Shown here in pieces: positions 25,496 through 34,861 of a stretch of 64,000 nt of DNA; position 1 is the stretch's first letter, and every line of letters begins with the position of its first letter. The DNA is taken from NCBI GenBank assembly GCA_016218815.1, contig JACRCX010000048.1:62001-126000 (forward strand). Reading direction: 5' to 3'. The notes under the pieces are model-generated. The model saw nothing but the letters and a program-made list of their open reading frames with translations. It made no database searches and was not told the origin of the DNA. Both the position numbers and the translations under genes were made by a program. This DNA is from Deltaproteobacteria bacterium. GTDB taxonomy: Bacteria > Myxococcota_A > Polyangia > DRWM01 > JAAZOP01.

Positions 25496-26409
25496 CGGGC
25501 GACCGCCCGCCGGAGACCCTCGGACGCCGACACCACGGGTTTCCAGCCGGTCAGGGCGGTCAGGCGCGAGGCGTCGCCGAAGCTGTGCAGGACATCCCCG
25601 GGCGTCCCGGCCTCGGGGTGGACCGGCAGGTCGGGGACTCCGACCGCGGCGACCATCTCCCGGATGAGGTCGCCGAGGCGGGTGGACACACCCGTCGCGA
25701 CGTTCAGCTCGAGGCCGATCGTCCTGGGCTCGGCCGCGGCGGCAATGAAGGCGGCGACCGCATCGTCGACGAAGACGAGATCGCGGGTCCGGTCCAGGCT
25801 GCCCTTGACGACGACGGGCTCGCCCTTCGCGGCGTACGCGAGGTAGATGCTGACGATGCCCTGCCGCATGTTGGCCAGATCCTGTCCGGGGCCGTAGACG
25901 GTGAACAGCCGCAGGCAGGTGTGCTGCAGGGGCGAGTTGTCGGCCTTGACGCGCAGGTAGTGCTCGGCGGCGAGCTTCGAGCACCCGTAGTACGTGAGCG
26001 GCCGGGGCAGGGTGGTCTCGGTGAAGGGCCGCTCCTTGCTGCCCTCGCCGTAGACCGACTCGCTGCTGGCGTAGAGGAAGCGCCGGCAACCGTGGGCCAG
26101 CGCCCAGTCCGCGAGCAGGATCGTCGAGCGCAGGTTGTCCTCGAGGTCGCCGAGCGGCGCGTCCATGCTGATCCAGCCGGAGGACTGGCCGCCGAGATGG
26201 AACACGACGTCGGGCCGCAGCTCGTCCAGGCGATGGAGGTGCAGCGGGTTGCCGAGGTCGGCGTAGACGAAGTCGGCGCCGGCGGGGACCTGTCCGCGAT
26301 AGCCGGTGGACAGGTTGTCGACGACCGTCACCCGGTGCCCGTCCCCGAGGAGGCGCAACGCCAGGTGCGATCCGATGAATCCGGCGCCGCCGGTGACGAG
26401 TGCGTGCAT
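25471..26409 (-). CDS. NAD-dependent nucleotide-sugar epimerase (GalE-like SDR)
   Basis: 312 residues from ATG 26409 (MHALVTGGAGFIGSHLALRL), preferred over an upstream ATG because the Rossmann strand starts there. Catalytic features are YASSESVYG (Ser) and TYYGCSKLAAEHYL (Tyr and Lys). RLFTVYGPGQD and TRDLVFVDDAV complete the extended-SDR set. Family members epimerise UDP-sugars, often GlcNAc or glucose at C4. It follows fusion C (26442) on the same strand with 32 bp between, so the two may share a transcript. Confidence 0.85.
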   Translation of the reverse strand: MHALVTGGAGFIGSHLALRLLGDGHRVTVVDNLSTGYRGQVPAGADFVYADLGNPLHLHRLDELRPDVVFHLGGQSSGWISMDAPLGDLEDNLRSTILLADWALAHGCRRFLYASSESVYGEGSKERPFTETTLPRPLTYYGCSKLAAEHYLRVKADNSPLQHTCLRLFTVYGPGQDLANMRQGIVSIYLAYAAKGEPVVVKGSLDRTRDLVFVDDAVAAFIAAAAEPRTIGLELNVATGVSTRLGDLIREMVAAVGVPDLPVHPEAGTPGDVLHSFGDASRLTALTGWKPVVSASEGLRRAVARYRRSTPG

Positions 26410-26441
26410 GCGCGGGAATAGAGCCGCTGGGGCCGGGAGTG

Positions 26442-27776
26442 TCAAGGAGCGGTGTGGGGGAGGCCGCGCCGTGCGGCACGGATCGCCTCGCGGTTGCGCG
26501 AGAGCTGGATCCAGAGCGTGACGTGGAAGGAGAGGGCGCCGGCGGCGAAGACGAGCAGGATGAAATCGAGACGGCCGAGCAGCGCGAAGCCGACGAAGGC
26601 GGTGACGGCGAAGTCACGCTTGAGCATCTTGGGCACGGTCGCCTTCACGCGGGGCAGGAAGCCCGTGGGGCGCGACGAGAGGAATTGGGAGCTCTGGAAC
26701 ATCCAGGGGATCGCGGCCAGGTCGCCGGACTTGTACACCGTCGCGATGAGGATGTACTGCGTGGCCTGGTTGATCACGAAGGCGGCGAGCGACACGACTC
26801 CGAGCCACGCGGCCCAGGTCGCGCCCGCGGCCCAGAGGGCGTAGGTGATGCCGGAGACGTACGCGACGTTGGAGGCGTCGTCCACGACGGTATCCATCCA
26901 CTGGCCGAGCCGCGTGCCCTGGTAACGGAGACGGGACAGCTCGCCGTCGATGCCGTCGGCGATCGACCCGGCCTCGACCAGCAGCATGCCCCACACGCCG
27001 TTGGCCCAGCCGCCCAGGGTGATGAGGATGCCGCCGGCGACGGCGCAGAGGAACGCGCCCGCGGTCACGAGGTTGGGGTGGACCCAGGTGCGCATCAGCA
27101 GCCGGGTGATCGGAAGCGAAACGCGCCGGTTGAGGATCTTGGCGGCGATGCCGTCGGCGGGTTTGCGCAGCGACCAGAGCAGCCGCCATTCCGCGCGGCG
27201 CAGCGCACTGCGGTCGGCGGCCGGGGTGGTGAAGCCGAAGTACGGCGGTTCGGCCGCGGCGACCTCGGACGGCGAGGCGAGTCCGGCGAGGAGTCTCGCG
27301 AACCCGGACGGTTCGGCGGCGGCGGCAGCGAGGCGCCGGGCGAGCGGGCGCTCGGCCACCACGACGGCGTCGTGCTCGTCGCCGCCAACCTTGGCGAGGC
27401 GTGCCGCGGAGCCGCGCCAGGCGCGCACCGCGCACTTGGCCGTGTCGCGGTGGAAGACGCGGTCGGCGCGAACGACGAGGACCGGGTCCGCCTCGTCGCC
27501 CTCGGGGGGGTCCAGGGCGACGCGCAGGCCGACGCGGCCGGCGAGGCGGGGATCGGCGGCGACGGCGGAGAGGTCGGGCGGCTCCTCTCCGGTCCAGACG
27601 ACGGTGATGCGTTCGATGCCGGCCTGGGCCAGGTCGCAGGCGAGTCGGAGGGCGTGGGGGAGGCCGGCGACGTCGTCGAGCAGGGCGGGGGCGGCGGGGG
27701 CGCCGTCGAGGCGACCGGCGAGGATCCAGCCTTCGGTCGGGCCCGGTCGGGTCGGTGCGGGTTCGGGGTCGGGCAT
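26442..27776 (-). CDS. Degenerate nucleotidyltransferase fused to CDP-alcohol phosphotransferase (fusion C)
   Basis: 444 residues from the ATG at 27776 (MPDPEPAPTR); the open frame continues further upstream but overlaps the next gene. The N-terminal part ends a strand in VLVVRADRVFHRDTAK, reminiscent of the nucleotidyltransferase metal site, yet the glycine-rich start is absent. LRKPADGIAAKILNRRVSLPITRLLM and HPNLVTAG introduce the membrane domain; the signature reads DGIDGELSRLR...LGQWMDTVVDD, with Ser in place of the usual Ala. This is the closest to fusion A in length and architecture. It probably makes a phosphodiester between two alcohols; the product is unknown. Confidence 0.78.
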   Translation of the reverse strand: MPDPEPAPTRPGPTEGWILAGRLDGAPAAPALLDDVAGLPHALRLACDLAQAGIERITVVWTGEEPPDLSAVAADPRLAGRVGLRVALDPPEGDEADPVLVVRADRVFHRDTAKCAVRAWRGSAARLAKVGGDEHDAVVVAERPLARRLAAAAAEPSGFARLLAGLASPSEVAAAEPPYFGFTTPAADRSALRRAEWRLLWSLRKPADGIAAKILNRRVSLPITRLLMRTWVHPNLVTAGAFLCAVAGGILITLGGWANGVWGMLLVEAGSIADGIDGELSRLRYQGTRLGQWMDTVVDDASNVAYVSGITYALWAAGATWAAWLGVVSLAAFVINQATQYILIATVYKSGDLAAIPWMFQSSQFLSSRPTGFLPRVKATVPKMLKRDFAVTAFVGFALLGRLDFILLVFAAGALSFHVTLWIQLSRNREAIRAARRGLPHTAP

Positions 27777-27802
27777 GGGCGGGGTTCCCGGCGGGGACGC
27801 GA

Positions 27803-28303
27803 CTAGTCGGAGGAGCGGATGTTCCCGGCGAGCCACTCGGAGAGGATCTCGCTGCGGTCGATGACGCGGGAGCGGGTGCAGCCCCAGATGTCGCACAGGC
27901 CGACGACGTTGGCTTCGTCGCGCCGGGCGCTGAGGTAGAGCAGATGGAGGGCGGCGCCGGGCTGGCAGGAGCATTCGGCGAGGAAGGGCAGCTCGGCACG
28001 GCAGACGGGGCACTCGAGGCGCAGCTTGGTGCCGGCGGGGAACTCTGGGCCGACCTTGGACTTGTCGCCGTGGATCGGGCTGAGCTCGACGAGGCCCTGG
28101 GACTTGCCGTCGTCGACCCAGATGGCGATGCCGGGGTAGCCGTCGAAGGCGGTGGGGCCGGCGCCGACGAGATTGTGGCTGGCGGGGCAGAACGCCTGGG
28201 TGACCACGATGAAGGTGTGTTCGAGGAGCTGCACGCCGGCGCTCTCGGCGACCCCGTCCCTGGCCACGTGCAGTCGTTCCCGATCGACGTCTTTCCGACC
28301 CAT
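27803..28303 (-). CDS. Small hypothetical protein with a Cys-rich, zinc-ribbon-like segment
   Basis: 166 residues from the ATG at 28303, which has GGAGGTG just upstream; the frame opens earlier but without a site. I do not recognise the family. A central block LRLECPVCRAELPFLAECSCQPG carries four cysteines and could bind one zinc, and a later CDIWGC adds two. Beta-rich segments (HTFIVVTQAFCPASHNLVG, FDGYPGIAIWVDDG) precede it. There is no membrane segment. It lies 26 bp before fusion C on the same strand, so a linked or regulatory role is possible but unsupported. Confidence 0.6.
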   Translation of the reverse strand: MGRKDVDRERLHVARDGVAESAGVQLLEHTFIVVTQAFCPASHNLVGAGPTAFDGYPGIAIWVDDGKSQGLVELSPIHGDKSKVGPEFPAGTKLRLECPVCRAELPFLAECSCQPGAALHLLYLSARRDEANVVGLCDIWGCTRSRVIDRSEILSEWLAGNIRSSD

Positions 28304-28384
28304 CACCTCACCTCCGCGGCTGGAAACTAGTTTCAACGGGCGCAACAGGCAACAGAAATGCAAGGCGGAAAACGCGTGAAGGGC

Positions 28385-31096
28385 TCAGGCGCGGCGGCGC
28401 TCGCGACCGTCGGGGGGGCCGGGGTCGGAGGACGTGGGGTGCTTGCGCCGTTCGGTGGCGAGGATGAGGGCCGGGAGTCCGATGAGGGTGGCGACCAGGA
28501 CGGTGGACATGCCGATGGCGGCGAGCTGGCCCATGGAGGCGAGGCCGCCGTGCTTGGTGAGCATGAGGCTTCCGAATCCGGCCATCGTGGTGACCGTGGA
28601 GAGGATGACGGGGGGGCCGGTGCGGCGGAGCACGGTGGGAATCGAGCCCGGGCCCAGCTCGCGGTAGCGCTGGTGGAGGTGGATCGAGGCGTCGATCCCG
28701 GTGCCGATGACGACCGGGATCATGACGATGGAGAAGAACGTGAGGGGGATGTCGAACAAGACGAGGATGCCGAAGAGCCAGGCGAGGCCAACGATGAGGG
28801 GGAGAAGGACGATCGTGGCGCGGGCGAGAGAGCGGTAACCGGCGAAGAGGACGGCGAAGACGAACACGAGCGCGATGCCGCTCACGAAGGCACCGTCGCG
28901 GCGGATGCTGCGGACGACGTCGGCGAAGACGAAGCCCGAGGCGGCGACGGGGACGGTCTTGCCGCCCGGGAGCCGCACGGTCTGGAACTCCTGCTGCAGG
29001 CGCATCGCTTCCAGGCCATCGTTGAGGCTGCGGCGCGGCATGAGATACAGGATCCTTCCGACGGGGGCCGTCCGAGCCGCGTTCCGGTCCGCGATGGCCG
29101 TCCGCTCGTCCGCGGTCGCGTCCTCGGGCGTCGGCTCGATCCAGGGAAGCTCGGCGAAGAGATCCTTGCCCCACTGGGGGAAGCCGGCGGCAAGCGGGTC
29201 GACGGCGCCCACGAGCAGGTAGGCGCGCCATTCATCGAGTCGATCCAGGTCCTCGTCGGACAGCCGATCCTCGTAGAAGCCGAATGACGGGTCGTTCATC
29301 AGGAGATCGATCTGGTTCAGGACGGAGAGCTTGCGGGCTTGCTGCTCGGGGACGAAGGAGAAGATCGAGAACACCGCCCGCAGGGGGCTTCTCTCGCCCT
29401 TCGTGCGACGCTGGAGCTGGCGATAGGCCACGCCCGCCAGCTCCGGGGAGTCGGCCATGCCGACGGCGGGCGAGCCGGCGAATCCGCGAGTGGCCAGGTC
29501 CTGATCGATGTGGCCGATGACGGGGCGCTTCGTTCTGAGCTTGGCGAAGTTGTACTCGAATCTGAGGGACTGCGAGGCGAGCAGGGCAACGACGGTGGTC
29601 ACGGCGAGGGCCGTGACGACGATCCACCCGACGGGCCGGGAGGCGAAACGGCGGATCTCCGGCGGCAGCGACGCGCGCCCGGGCTTCGGCCGGACGGGGC
29701 GGACGCGGTCGGCGATGGTGACGACGGCGGGGAAGAGGATGTAGGCGGCGAACATGGACAGCGGGATGCCGATCGCGCACAGCTCGCCGAACTGCGAGAA
29801 GCCACGGAAGCGGGAGGCGAGCAGGGTGGCGAAAGCCAGGACGGTCGTGATCATCGCCAGGGCCATGGCCCTGCCGGTGCTGCCGAAGGCACGGGCGATG
29901 GCGTCCTCGTTGCCCAGACCGCCCAGGCGTTCCTCCTCGTAGCGCTTGCCCAGGTGGATGCCGAAGTCGATCCCGAGCCCGACCAGGATGGCGAAGCAGA
30001 AGGCGCTGATGACGTTGAGCTTGCCGACCAGCAGCCAGGCGACGGCCAGGCACATGAGGATGCCGACCAGGAGCGGGACCATGACGTAGAGCAGCGCGCG
30101 CAGGCGCCGGAAGGAGACGAAGATGATGATCGACATCGCGACGAGGGAGCCGATGGCCGAGGCGCGAACGTCCTTGTACAGCGCGTCGGTCTCGATGACA
30201 CGCGAGCGAAGCCCGCCGCCGATTTCGGCGCGAGCCTCGGGATGGAAGTCCTTCGCGTGCAACACCACCGACGCCTCGGGCGGCAGGCGTTCGGCGCCAG
30301 GCCATCGCCGCAGGTCGTGGCAGTCGGCACCGGTGCGCGTGCCGATCATGCACTCGGCGCGGTAGACGGCGTTCTCGGCCGTGTCGATGTCCACCGCGGC
30401 GGTGCGGAAACGCAGCATCACCGTGGTGATGTACTCCGTGCGCTCGACGCCCCCGGGGCCGCGGACCTGGACCGCCTTCTCCAGGTACAGGTAGTCGATG
30501 TCCTCGAGACGGGACTCGTCCGACCCACCGGGGCCGACCAGCTCGGCGTCCGCGCCGCGGGACAACGTCAGCCCAAGCTCCTCGCGATAGCGGTCCTCGT
30601 ACTTCTCCTCCAGGCCGGGCGGGAGAATCTCGGGCGCGGGCTTGCCCTCCAGGTCGACGTAGGCGGGGTTGGAGTGGACCTTCTCCCAGTGGATGCGCGT
30701 CGCGAGGTTGTCGCGGACCTGTTCCAGGTCGGAGAGGTCGGCATACAGGAGTCGCCGGTTCTTGAAGTAGCGGATGTCGAGCTTGGACAGGATGAGCGGG
30801 TGCTCGGGCCATCGCTGGACGACGGCCACGGCGGCATCGACGAAGCGGCGATTGACGAGCTTGTCGGGCGACTGGATCGTGATGTGGAGGGCGTCGGTCG
30901 AGCCGACGCGGCGGGCGGCCAGCTCGATGTGGCTGACGCTGGTCGCGCCCTCGGGCAGGAGGGCGGCCAGGTCGGAGGAAATGGAGAGGTTGCGGGCGAG
31001 GAGGAACCCGACGACGCAGGCGATGCCGGTGGCGGCCACGACCGACCAGGAATTCCGGGCGCACCAGCGAGCGTATCGTTCGAGCCATTCCTTCAT
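28385..31096 (-). CDS. RND/MMPL-family transporter (HpnN-like)
   Basis: 903 residues from the ATG at 31096 (MKEWLERY) with a GGAGG site. It contains two repeats of one helix, a large periplasmic loop and five helices. The conserved glycine/aspartate cluster of the second helix group appears twice, as LVGLGIDFGIHLGKRY (about residue 395) and VVIGTGIDASIHLHQRY (about 820). This is the layout of MMPL lipid exporters, including HpnN, which moves hopanoids to the outer membrane. Squalene genes further along make lipid or hopanoid transport attractive, but it is not adjacent to them. Full length, inner membrane, proton-driven by family. Confidence 0.85.
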   Translation of the reverse strand: MKEWLERYARWCARNSWSVVAATGIACVVGFLLARNLSISSDLAALLPEGATSVSHIELAARRVGSTDALHITIQSPDKLVNRRFVDAAVAVVQRWPEHPLILSKLDIRYFKNRRLLYADLSDLEQVRDNLATRIHWEKVHSNPAYVDLEGKPAPEILPPGLEEKYEDRYREELGLTLSRGADAELVGPGGSDESRLEDIDYLYLEKAVQVRGPGGVERTEYITTVMLRFRTAAVDIDTAENAVYRAECMIGTRTGADCHDLRRWPGAERLPPEASVVLHAKDFHPEARAEIGGGLRSRVIETDALYKDVRASAIGSLVAMSIIIFVSFRRLRALLYVMVPLLVGILMCLAVAWLLVGKLNVISAFCFAILVGLGIDFGIHLGKRYEEERLGGLGNEDAIARAFGSTGRAMALAMITTVLAFATLLASRFRGFSQFGELCAIGIPLSMFAAYILFPAVVTIADRVRPVRPKPGRASLPPEIRRFASRPVGWIVVTALAVTTVVALLASQSLRFEYNFAKLRTKRPVIGHIDQDLATRGFAGSPAVGMADSPELAGVAYRQLQRRTKGERSPLRAVFSIFSFVPEQQARKLSVLNQIDLLMNDPSFGFYEDRLSDEDLDRLDEWRAYLLVGAVDPLAAGFPQWGKDLFAELPWIEPTPEDATADERTAIADRNAARTAPVGRILYLMPRRSLNDGLEAMRLQQEFQTVRLPGGKTVPVAASGFVFADVVRSIRRDGAFVSGIALVFVFAVLFAGYRSLARATIVLLPLIVGLAWLFGILVLFDIPLTFFSIVMIPVVIGTGIDASIHLHQRYRELGPGSIPTVLRRTGPPVILSTVTTMAGFGSLMLTKHGGLASMGQLAAIGMSTVLVATLIGLPALILATERRKHPTSSDPGPPDGRERRRA

Positions 31097-31179
31097 CGGA
31101 TCGCGGGCGCCTCCACGGACACGGACTTCGTAGCACATGGCGTGCCGGGAGACCAAACCGCGTGGTACAGTGCGCGGCC

Positions 31180-32964
31180 ATGACGAGCCAACGGACGCAC
31201 TACTGCGGTGAGCTTCGGGCCGGGCACGTGGGGCAGGAGGTGAGGTTGTGCGGGTGGGTGCACCGCAAGCGCGACCTCGGCGGGTTCGCCTTCCTGGAGC
31301 TGCGCGATCGCGAGGGCGTGGTCCAGGTGATGATCGATCCGGGGGCAGCGCCGGAGGCGGGGGCGGCGGCGAAGGAAGTGCGGCCGGAGTTCGTGGTGCG
31401 GGTCGAGGGGATCGTCGCCAGCCGGGGGGAGAACGTGAATCCCAAGATCCCCACCGGGCAGGTCGAGGTGCACGCGAGGAATCTGGAGATCCTCTCGCGA
31501 TCCAAGCCGGTGCCCTTCCCGATGGAGGACCAGATCGACGCCCTGGAGACGACCCGCCTGGGATTCCGGTACCTCGACCTGCGGCGTCCCGCCCTGCAGC
31601 GCATCATGATGCTGCGCGCGAAGGCGGCGCGGGTGGCACGCGAGGCGCTGGCGGAGCGGGGGTTCCTCGAATTCGAGACGCCGATCCTGACGCGGTCGAC
31701 CCCGGAGGGCGCGCGGGACTACCTGGTGCCGTCCCGCATCTCCCCCGGGTCGTTCTACGCGCTCCCGCAGTCGCCGCAGCTCTTCAAGCAGCTCCTGATG
31801 GTCGCGGGCTTCGACCGCTACTTCCAGCTCTGCCGCTGCTTCCGCGACGAGGACCTGCGGGCCGACCGGCAGCCGGAGTTCACGCAGATCGATCTGGAGA
31901 TGAGCTTCGTCGCGGCGGACGACGTGATGGCGGTGACCGACGAGTTGCTGGCTCGGGTGTTCCGGGACACGATCGGATTCGAGGTGCCGCGCCCGATCCC
32001 GCGCCTGACCTACGCCGACGCGATCCGGCGGTTCGGGGTGGACAACCCGGACGTGCGCTATGGCCTGGAGCTGATCGATGTCGGCGACGTCCTGGGGAAG
32101 ACGGAGGCGCGCTTCCTGCGGGAGCCGTTCGAGGCGGGGGGCCGGATCGCGGCGCTGCGGATCGCGGGCGCGACGTTCTCGCGCAAGGAACTGGACGAGC
32201 TGAACGAGGTGGTGAAGCCGTACGGGGCGAAGGGGGTGGCGAACGCGAAGCTCGCCGGCGGCGCGTGGCAGGGCGGGCTGGCGAAGTTCCTCGGGGGCGA
32301 GCCGGGGGCGGCCTTCGCCCAGCGGACCGGAGCGGCGGACGGGGACCTGGTGCTCGTGGTGGCGGACGCGGACCCCGACACGGCCTCGACGGCGGCGGGG
32401 CGGCTGCGGCAGCACCTGGCCCGGCGGCTCGGACTGGTCAAGGACGCGTCGTGGGGCTTCACCTGGGTGACGGAGTTCCCGATGTTCGAGCGGGACGCGG
32501 CGACGAAGCGGTGGGCGGCGAAGCACCACCCGTTCACGCAGCCGCTGCGGGAGGACGCGGGGCTGCTGGAGAGCGACCCGGGCAAGGTGCGGGCGCAGGC
32601 GTACGACGTGGTGGTCAACGGGGTGGAGGTCGGGGGCGGGTCGATCCGTACGCACGAGCCGGAGCTGCAGGGCCGGGTGTTCCGGGCGCTGGGGATGGAC
32701 GAGGCGGAGGCGCAGCGGCGGTTCGGGTTCCTGCTCGAGGCGCTGGCGCACGGCGCGCCGCCGCACGGCGGCCTGGCGCTCGGGTTCGACCGGCTCGTGA
32801 TGTTCCTGGCCGGGACGGACTCCATCCGGGACGTGATCGCGTTCCCGAAGACGACGCGGGCGGCGTGTTTGATGACGGGGGCGCCGGCGGAGGTCGACGA
32901 GGCGCAGCTCAAGGAGTTGGGCCTTGCGTACAAGGGGAGTCGTGGGGGCAGTCCTGAGTCGTGA
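31180..32964 (+). CDS. aspS: Aspartyl-tRNA synthetase
   Basis: 594 residues. The OB-fold anticodon-binding domain is at the N-terminus (VRLCGWVHRKRDLGGFAFLELRD, cut here to its start for recognition). Class II motif 2 is FRDEDLRADRQPEFTQID (about residues 222-239); the bacterial GAD insertion lies in the middle, and motif 3 is GLALGFDRLVMFLAG near the end. KHHPFTQP is the amino-acid-pocket region. It charges tRNA-Asp; whether it also charges tRNA-Asn was not determined. ATG 31180 is chosen, divergent from the transporter. Full length and normal. Confidence 0.95.
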   Translation: MTSQRTHYCGELRAGHVGQEVRLCGWVHRKRDLGGFAFLELRDREGVVQVMIDPGAAPEAGAAAKEVRPEFVVRVEGIVASRGENVNPKIPTGQVEVHARNLEILSRSKPVPFPMEDQIDALETTRLGFRYLDLRRPALQRIMMLRAKAARVAREALAERGFLEFETPILTRSTPEGARDYLVPSRISPGSFYALPQSPQLFKQLLMVAGFDRYFQLCRCFRDEDLRADRQPEFTQIDLEMSFVAADDVMAVTDELLARVFRDTIGFEVPRPIPRLTYADAIRRFGVDNPDVRYGLELIDVGDVLGKTEARFLREPFEAGGRIAALRIAGATFSRKELDELNEVVKPYGAKGVANAKLAGGAWQGGLAKFLGGEPGAAFAQRTGAADGDLVLVVADADPDTASTAAGRLRQHLARRLGLVKDASWGFTWVTEFPMFERDAATKRWAAKHHPFTQPLREDAGLLESDPGKVRAQAYDVVVNGVEVGGGSIRTHEPELQGRVFRALGMDEAEAQRRFGFLLEALAHGAPPHGGLALGFDRLVMFLAGTDSIRDVIAFPKTTRAACLMTGAPAEVDEAQLKELGLAYKGSRGGSPES

Positions 32965-33014
32965 GTCGTGAGTTGTGAGTCGACTCAGGACTCATGACTG
33001 TCGACTCACGACTT
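32956..33014. repeat. Inverted pair of heptad arrays
   Basis: GAGTCGT, GAGTCGT, GAGTTGT then, after a short centre, ACTCAGG, ACTCATG, ACTGTCG, ACTCACG. Left and right arms are complementary, so the transcript of this aspS-glpA gap can fold into a long imperfect hairpin. It begins inside the last codons of aspS. The unit ACTCACG is the same as at 577-611. Confidence 0.85.
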
Positions 33015-33028
33015 CGCGAGGTATCGCC

Positions 33029-34660
33029 GTGGCGGTGGACTGCCGATACGACGTGATCATCGTGGGCGGGGGGGTGAACGGCGCGGGGATCTTCCGTGAC
33101 GCGTCGCTCCGGGGGCTGCGGTGTGCGTTGGTCGAGAAGGAGGACTTCGCCGCGGGGGCGAGCGGCGCGTCGTCGGGGATGATCCACGGGGGGGTGCGCT
33201 ATCTGTTGCACCAACCGAAGGTGACGAAGCTGGCGTGCCTGGATTCGGGACGGATCCAGCGGCTGGCGCCGCACCTGCTGTTCCGGATTCCGTTCCTCTT
33301 CGCCGTGCCGCGCGGGCGGAAGCTGGCGCGCGGGATGCTGCTCGGTCTGGACGGGTTCTTCGAGGCGTACGACCGGTACCAGCCATTGAAGCGCGGGCTG
33401 CGGCACGAGCGGCTGACGGGCGCGGAGGCGCGACGGGTGGAGCCGGGGCTGGCGGAGGACATCGCCGGCGCGGTGGTCTTCGACGAGTGGGGCATCGACG
33501 GCCAGCGCCTGTGCTGGCTCAACGCGCGCTCGGGGATGGACGCCGGGGGCGAGTGCTTCACGCACGTGCGGGTGGACGCGGTCGAGCCGCGCGGGGGCGG
33601 CGCCCCGGGGTGGGTCGTGCGCGGGCGGAGGACGCTGGACGGGAGCCGGTGGGAGGCGACGGCGCGGGCGGTGATGAACGCGGCCGGGGCGTGGGGCCCG
33701 GGGGTGGCGGGGCTGGGCGGCGGCTCGTACCGCCTGCGTCCCAGCAAGGGGATCCATCTCGTGCTCGACCGCAGGGTGAGCAACTACTCGATCACGGCCT
33801 CCGCGCTGGACGGGCGGTCGATCTTCCTCGAGCCGTGGCAGAACATCACGATCCTGGGCACGACGGACGACGACTACTTCGGGGATCTGGACGACGTTCC
33901 GGTGCTGCAGGACGAGGTCGAGTACCTCCTCGCGTCCATCGAGTCGATCTACCCGTCGATCCGGGAGTGCCGGTTGATCGATGCCTGGGTGGGGGTGCGG
34001 CCGACGTTGTACCGCTACGGGCCGTACGAGGACGACCTGTCGCGGGACCACGAGGTGTTCGACCACGGCGAGCGGGACGGCAAGCCGGGGCTGTTCTCGA
34101 TCGCAGGCGGCAAGCTGGCGTCGTACCGCGCGATGTCGGAGGACGCGGCGGACGTGCTGGCGCGGCATCTCGGCGTGACGAAGCCGTGCCGGACGGCGGA
34201 CGAGGTGCTGCCGGGGGGCGACGCGCCGGCGGACGAGGAGGGGTTGGCAGGGGAGTTCCGGTTGCCGCGGCACGCGGTACGGCGGCTGGCGTACCGTCAT
34301 GGCTCGCTCGCGGCGGAGGTCCTGCGACCGTGCGTCGAGCGTCCGGCGGCTCGGCGTTCGATCTGCCGTTGCGAGCCGGTCCTGGAGGCCGAGGTGCGGT
34401 GGGCGGTGCGGCGGGAGCTGGCGCGGACCCTGGCGGACGTTTCGCGACGGACGCGATTCGGGACGGGTCCGTGCGGCGGCATCCGCTGCGCGCTCCCCGC
34501 CGCGCTGGTCCTAGCCGAGGAAACCGGCCGGGACGCCGCCTGGGCGCGGGACGAGGCGCGGCGGTTCCTCGAGGCGCGCTACCGTTCGCGGCGCGCCGTG
34601 GTGGGTGGTGACCAGTTCCGGATGGAAGCAATCATCGCCCGCGCCGTTCAGGAGTTGTGA
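33029..34660 (+). CDS. GlpA-like FAD-dependent glycerol-3-phosphate dehydrogenase
   Basis: 543 residues, GTG start with GAGG upstream. DVIIVGGGVNGAGIFRDA binds FAD; AAGASGASSGMIHGGVRYL and the DAWVGVRPT region are GlpA/GlpD signatures. The C-terminus carries a BFD-like iron-sulfur motif, ICRCEPV then GTGPCGGIRC, four cysteines as in the anaerobic GlpA subunit. It oxidises glycerol 3-phosphate to dihydroxyacetone phosphate. No glpB or glpC is nearby, so the electron acceptor is open. It could equally balance G3P supply for the phospholipid genes. Cytoplasmic or peripheral membrane. Confidence 0.87.
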   Translation: MAVDCRYDVIIVGGGVNGAGIFRDASLRGLRCALVEKEDFAAGASGASSGMIHGGVRYLLHQPKVTKLACLDSGRIQRLAPHLLFRIPFLFAVPRGRKLARGMLLGLDGFFEAYDRYQPLKRGLRHERLTGAEARRVEPGLAEDIAGAVVFDEWGIDGQRLCWLNARSGMDAGGECFTHVRVDAVEPRGGGAPGWVVRGRRTLDGSRWEATARAVMNAAGAWGPGVAGLGGGSYRLRPSKGIHLVLDRRVSNYSITASALDGRSIFLEPWQNITILGTTDDDYFGDLDDVPVLQDEVEYLLASIESIYPSIRECRLIDAWVGVRPTLYRYGPYEDDLSRDHEVFDHGERDGKPGLFSIAGGKLASYRAMSEDAADVLARHLGVTKPCRTADEVLPGGDAPADEEGLAGEFRLPRHAVRRLAYRHGSLAAEVLRPCVERPAARRSICRCEPVLEAEVRWAVRRELARTLADVSRRTRFGTGPCGGIRCALPAALVLAEETGRDAAWARDEARRFLEARYRSRRAVVGGDQFRMEAIIARAVQEL

Positions 34661-34676
34661 GCTCTTGGCTCTTCGT

Positions 34677-34709
34677 CCGGAGGTGCCGCGCGAAGTTTCG
34701 CGCCTCCGG
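34677..34709 (+). terminator. Stem-loop after the glycerol-3-phosphate dehydrogenase
   Basis: Two nested stems: CCGGAGG (34677) pairs with CCTCCGG (34703), and GCGCGAA (34688) with TTCGCGC (34697). It lies 17 bp past the stop. There is no T-run; heptad repeats follow immediately. Confidence 0.45.
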
Positions 34710-34740
34710 ACCAACGACCAACGACCAAGAACCAACAACC
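34710..34740. repeat. Heptad repeat ACCAACG/ACCAACA
   Basis: Four in-phase units (ACCAACG, ACCAACG, ACCAAGA, ACCAACA) plus a partial one. A 20-base stretch, GACCAAGAACCAACAACCCT, is found exactly in reverse complement inside aroA near 48015-48036, showing that the arrays are copied, not independently drifting. Confidence 0.85.
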
Positions 34741-34861
34741 CTGATTGCCTTTCCTGCAACTTGGCATGAAGATGGGCGTCGGGGCGGCTCCGGGGGGAAG
34801 AAGGGGGGCGGGCCCGGGGGGGTGGCGCACGGCGGACGCGCCCCGTGCGGAGGGAGTTCGA

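Noticed and set aside
33029..34660. Aerobic GlpD
   Set aside because: The C-terminal four-cysteine BFD-like motif fits the anaerobic GlpA subunit better than GlpD.
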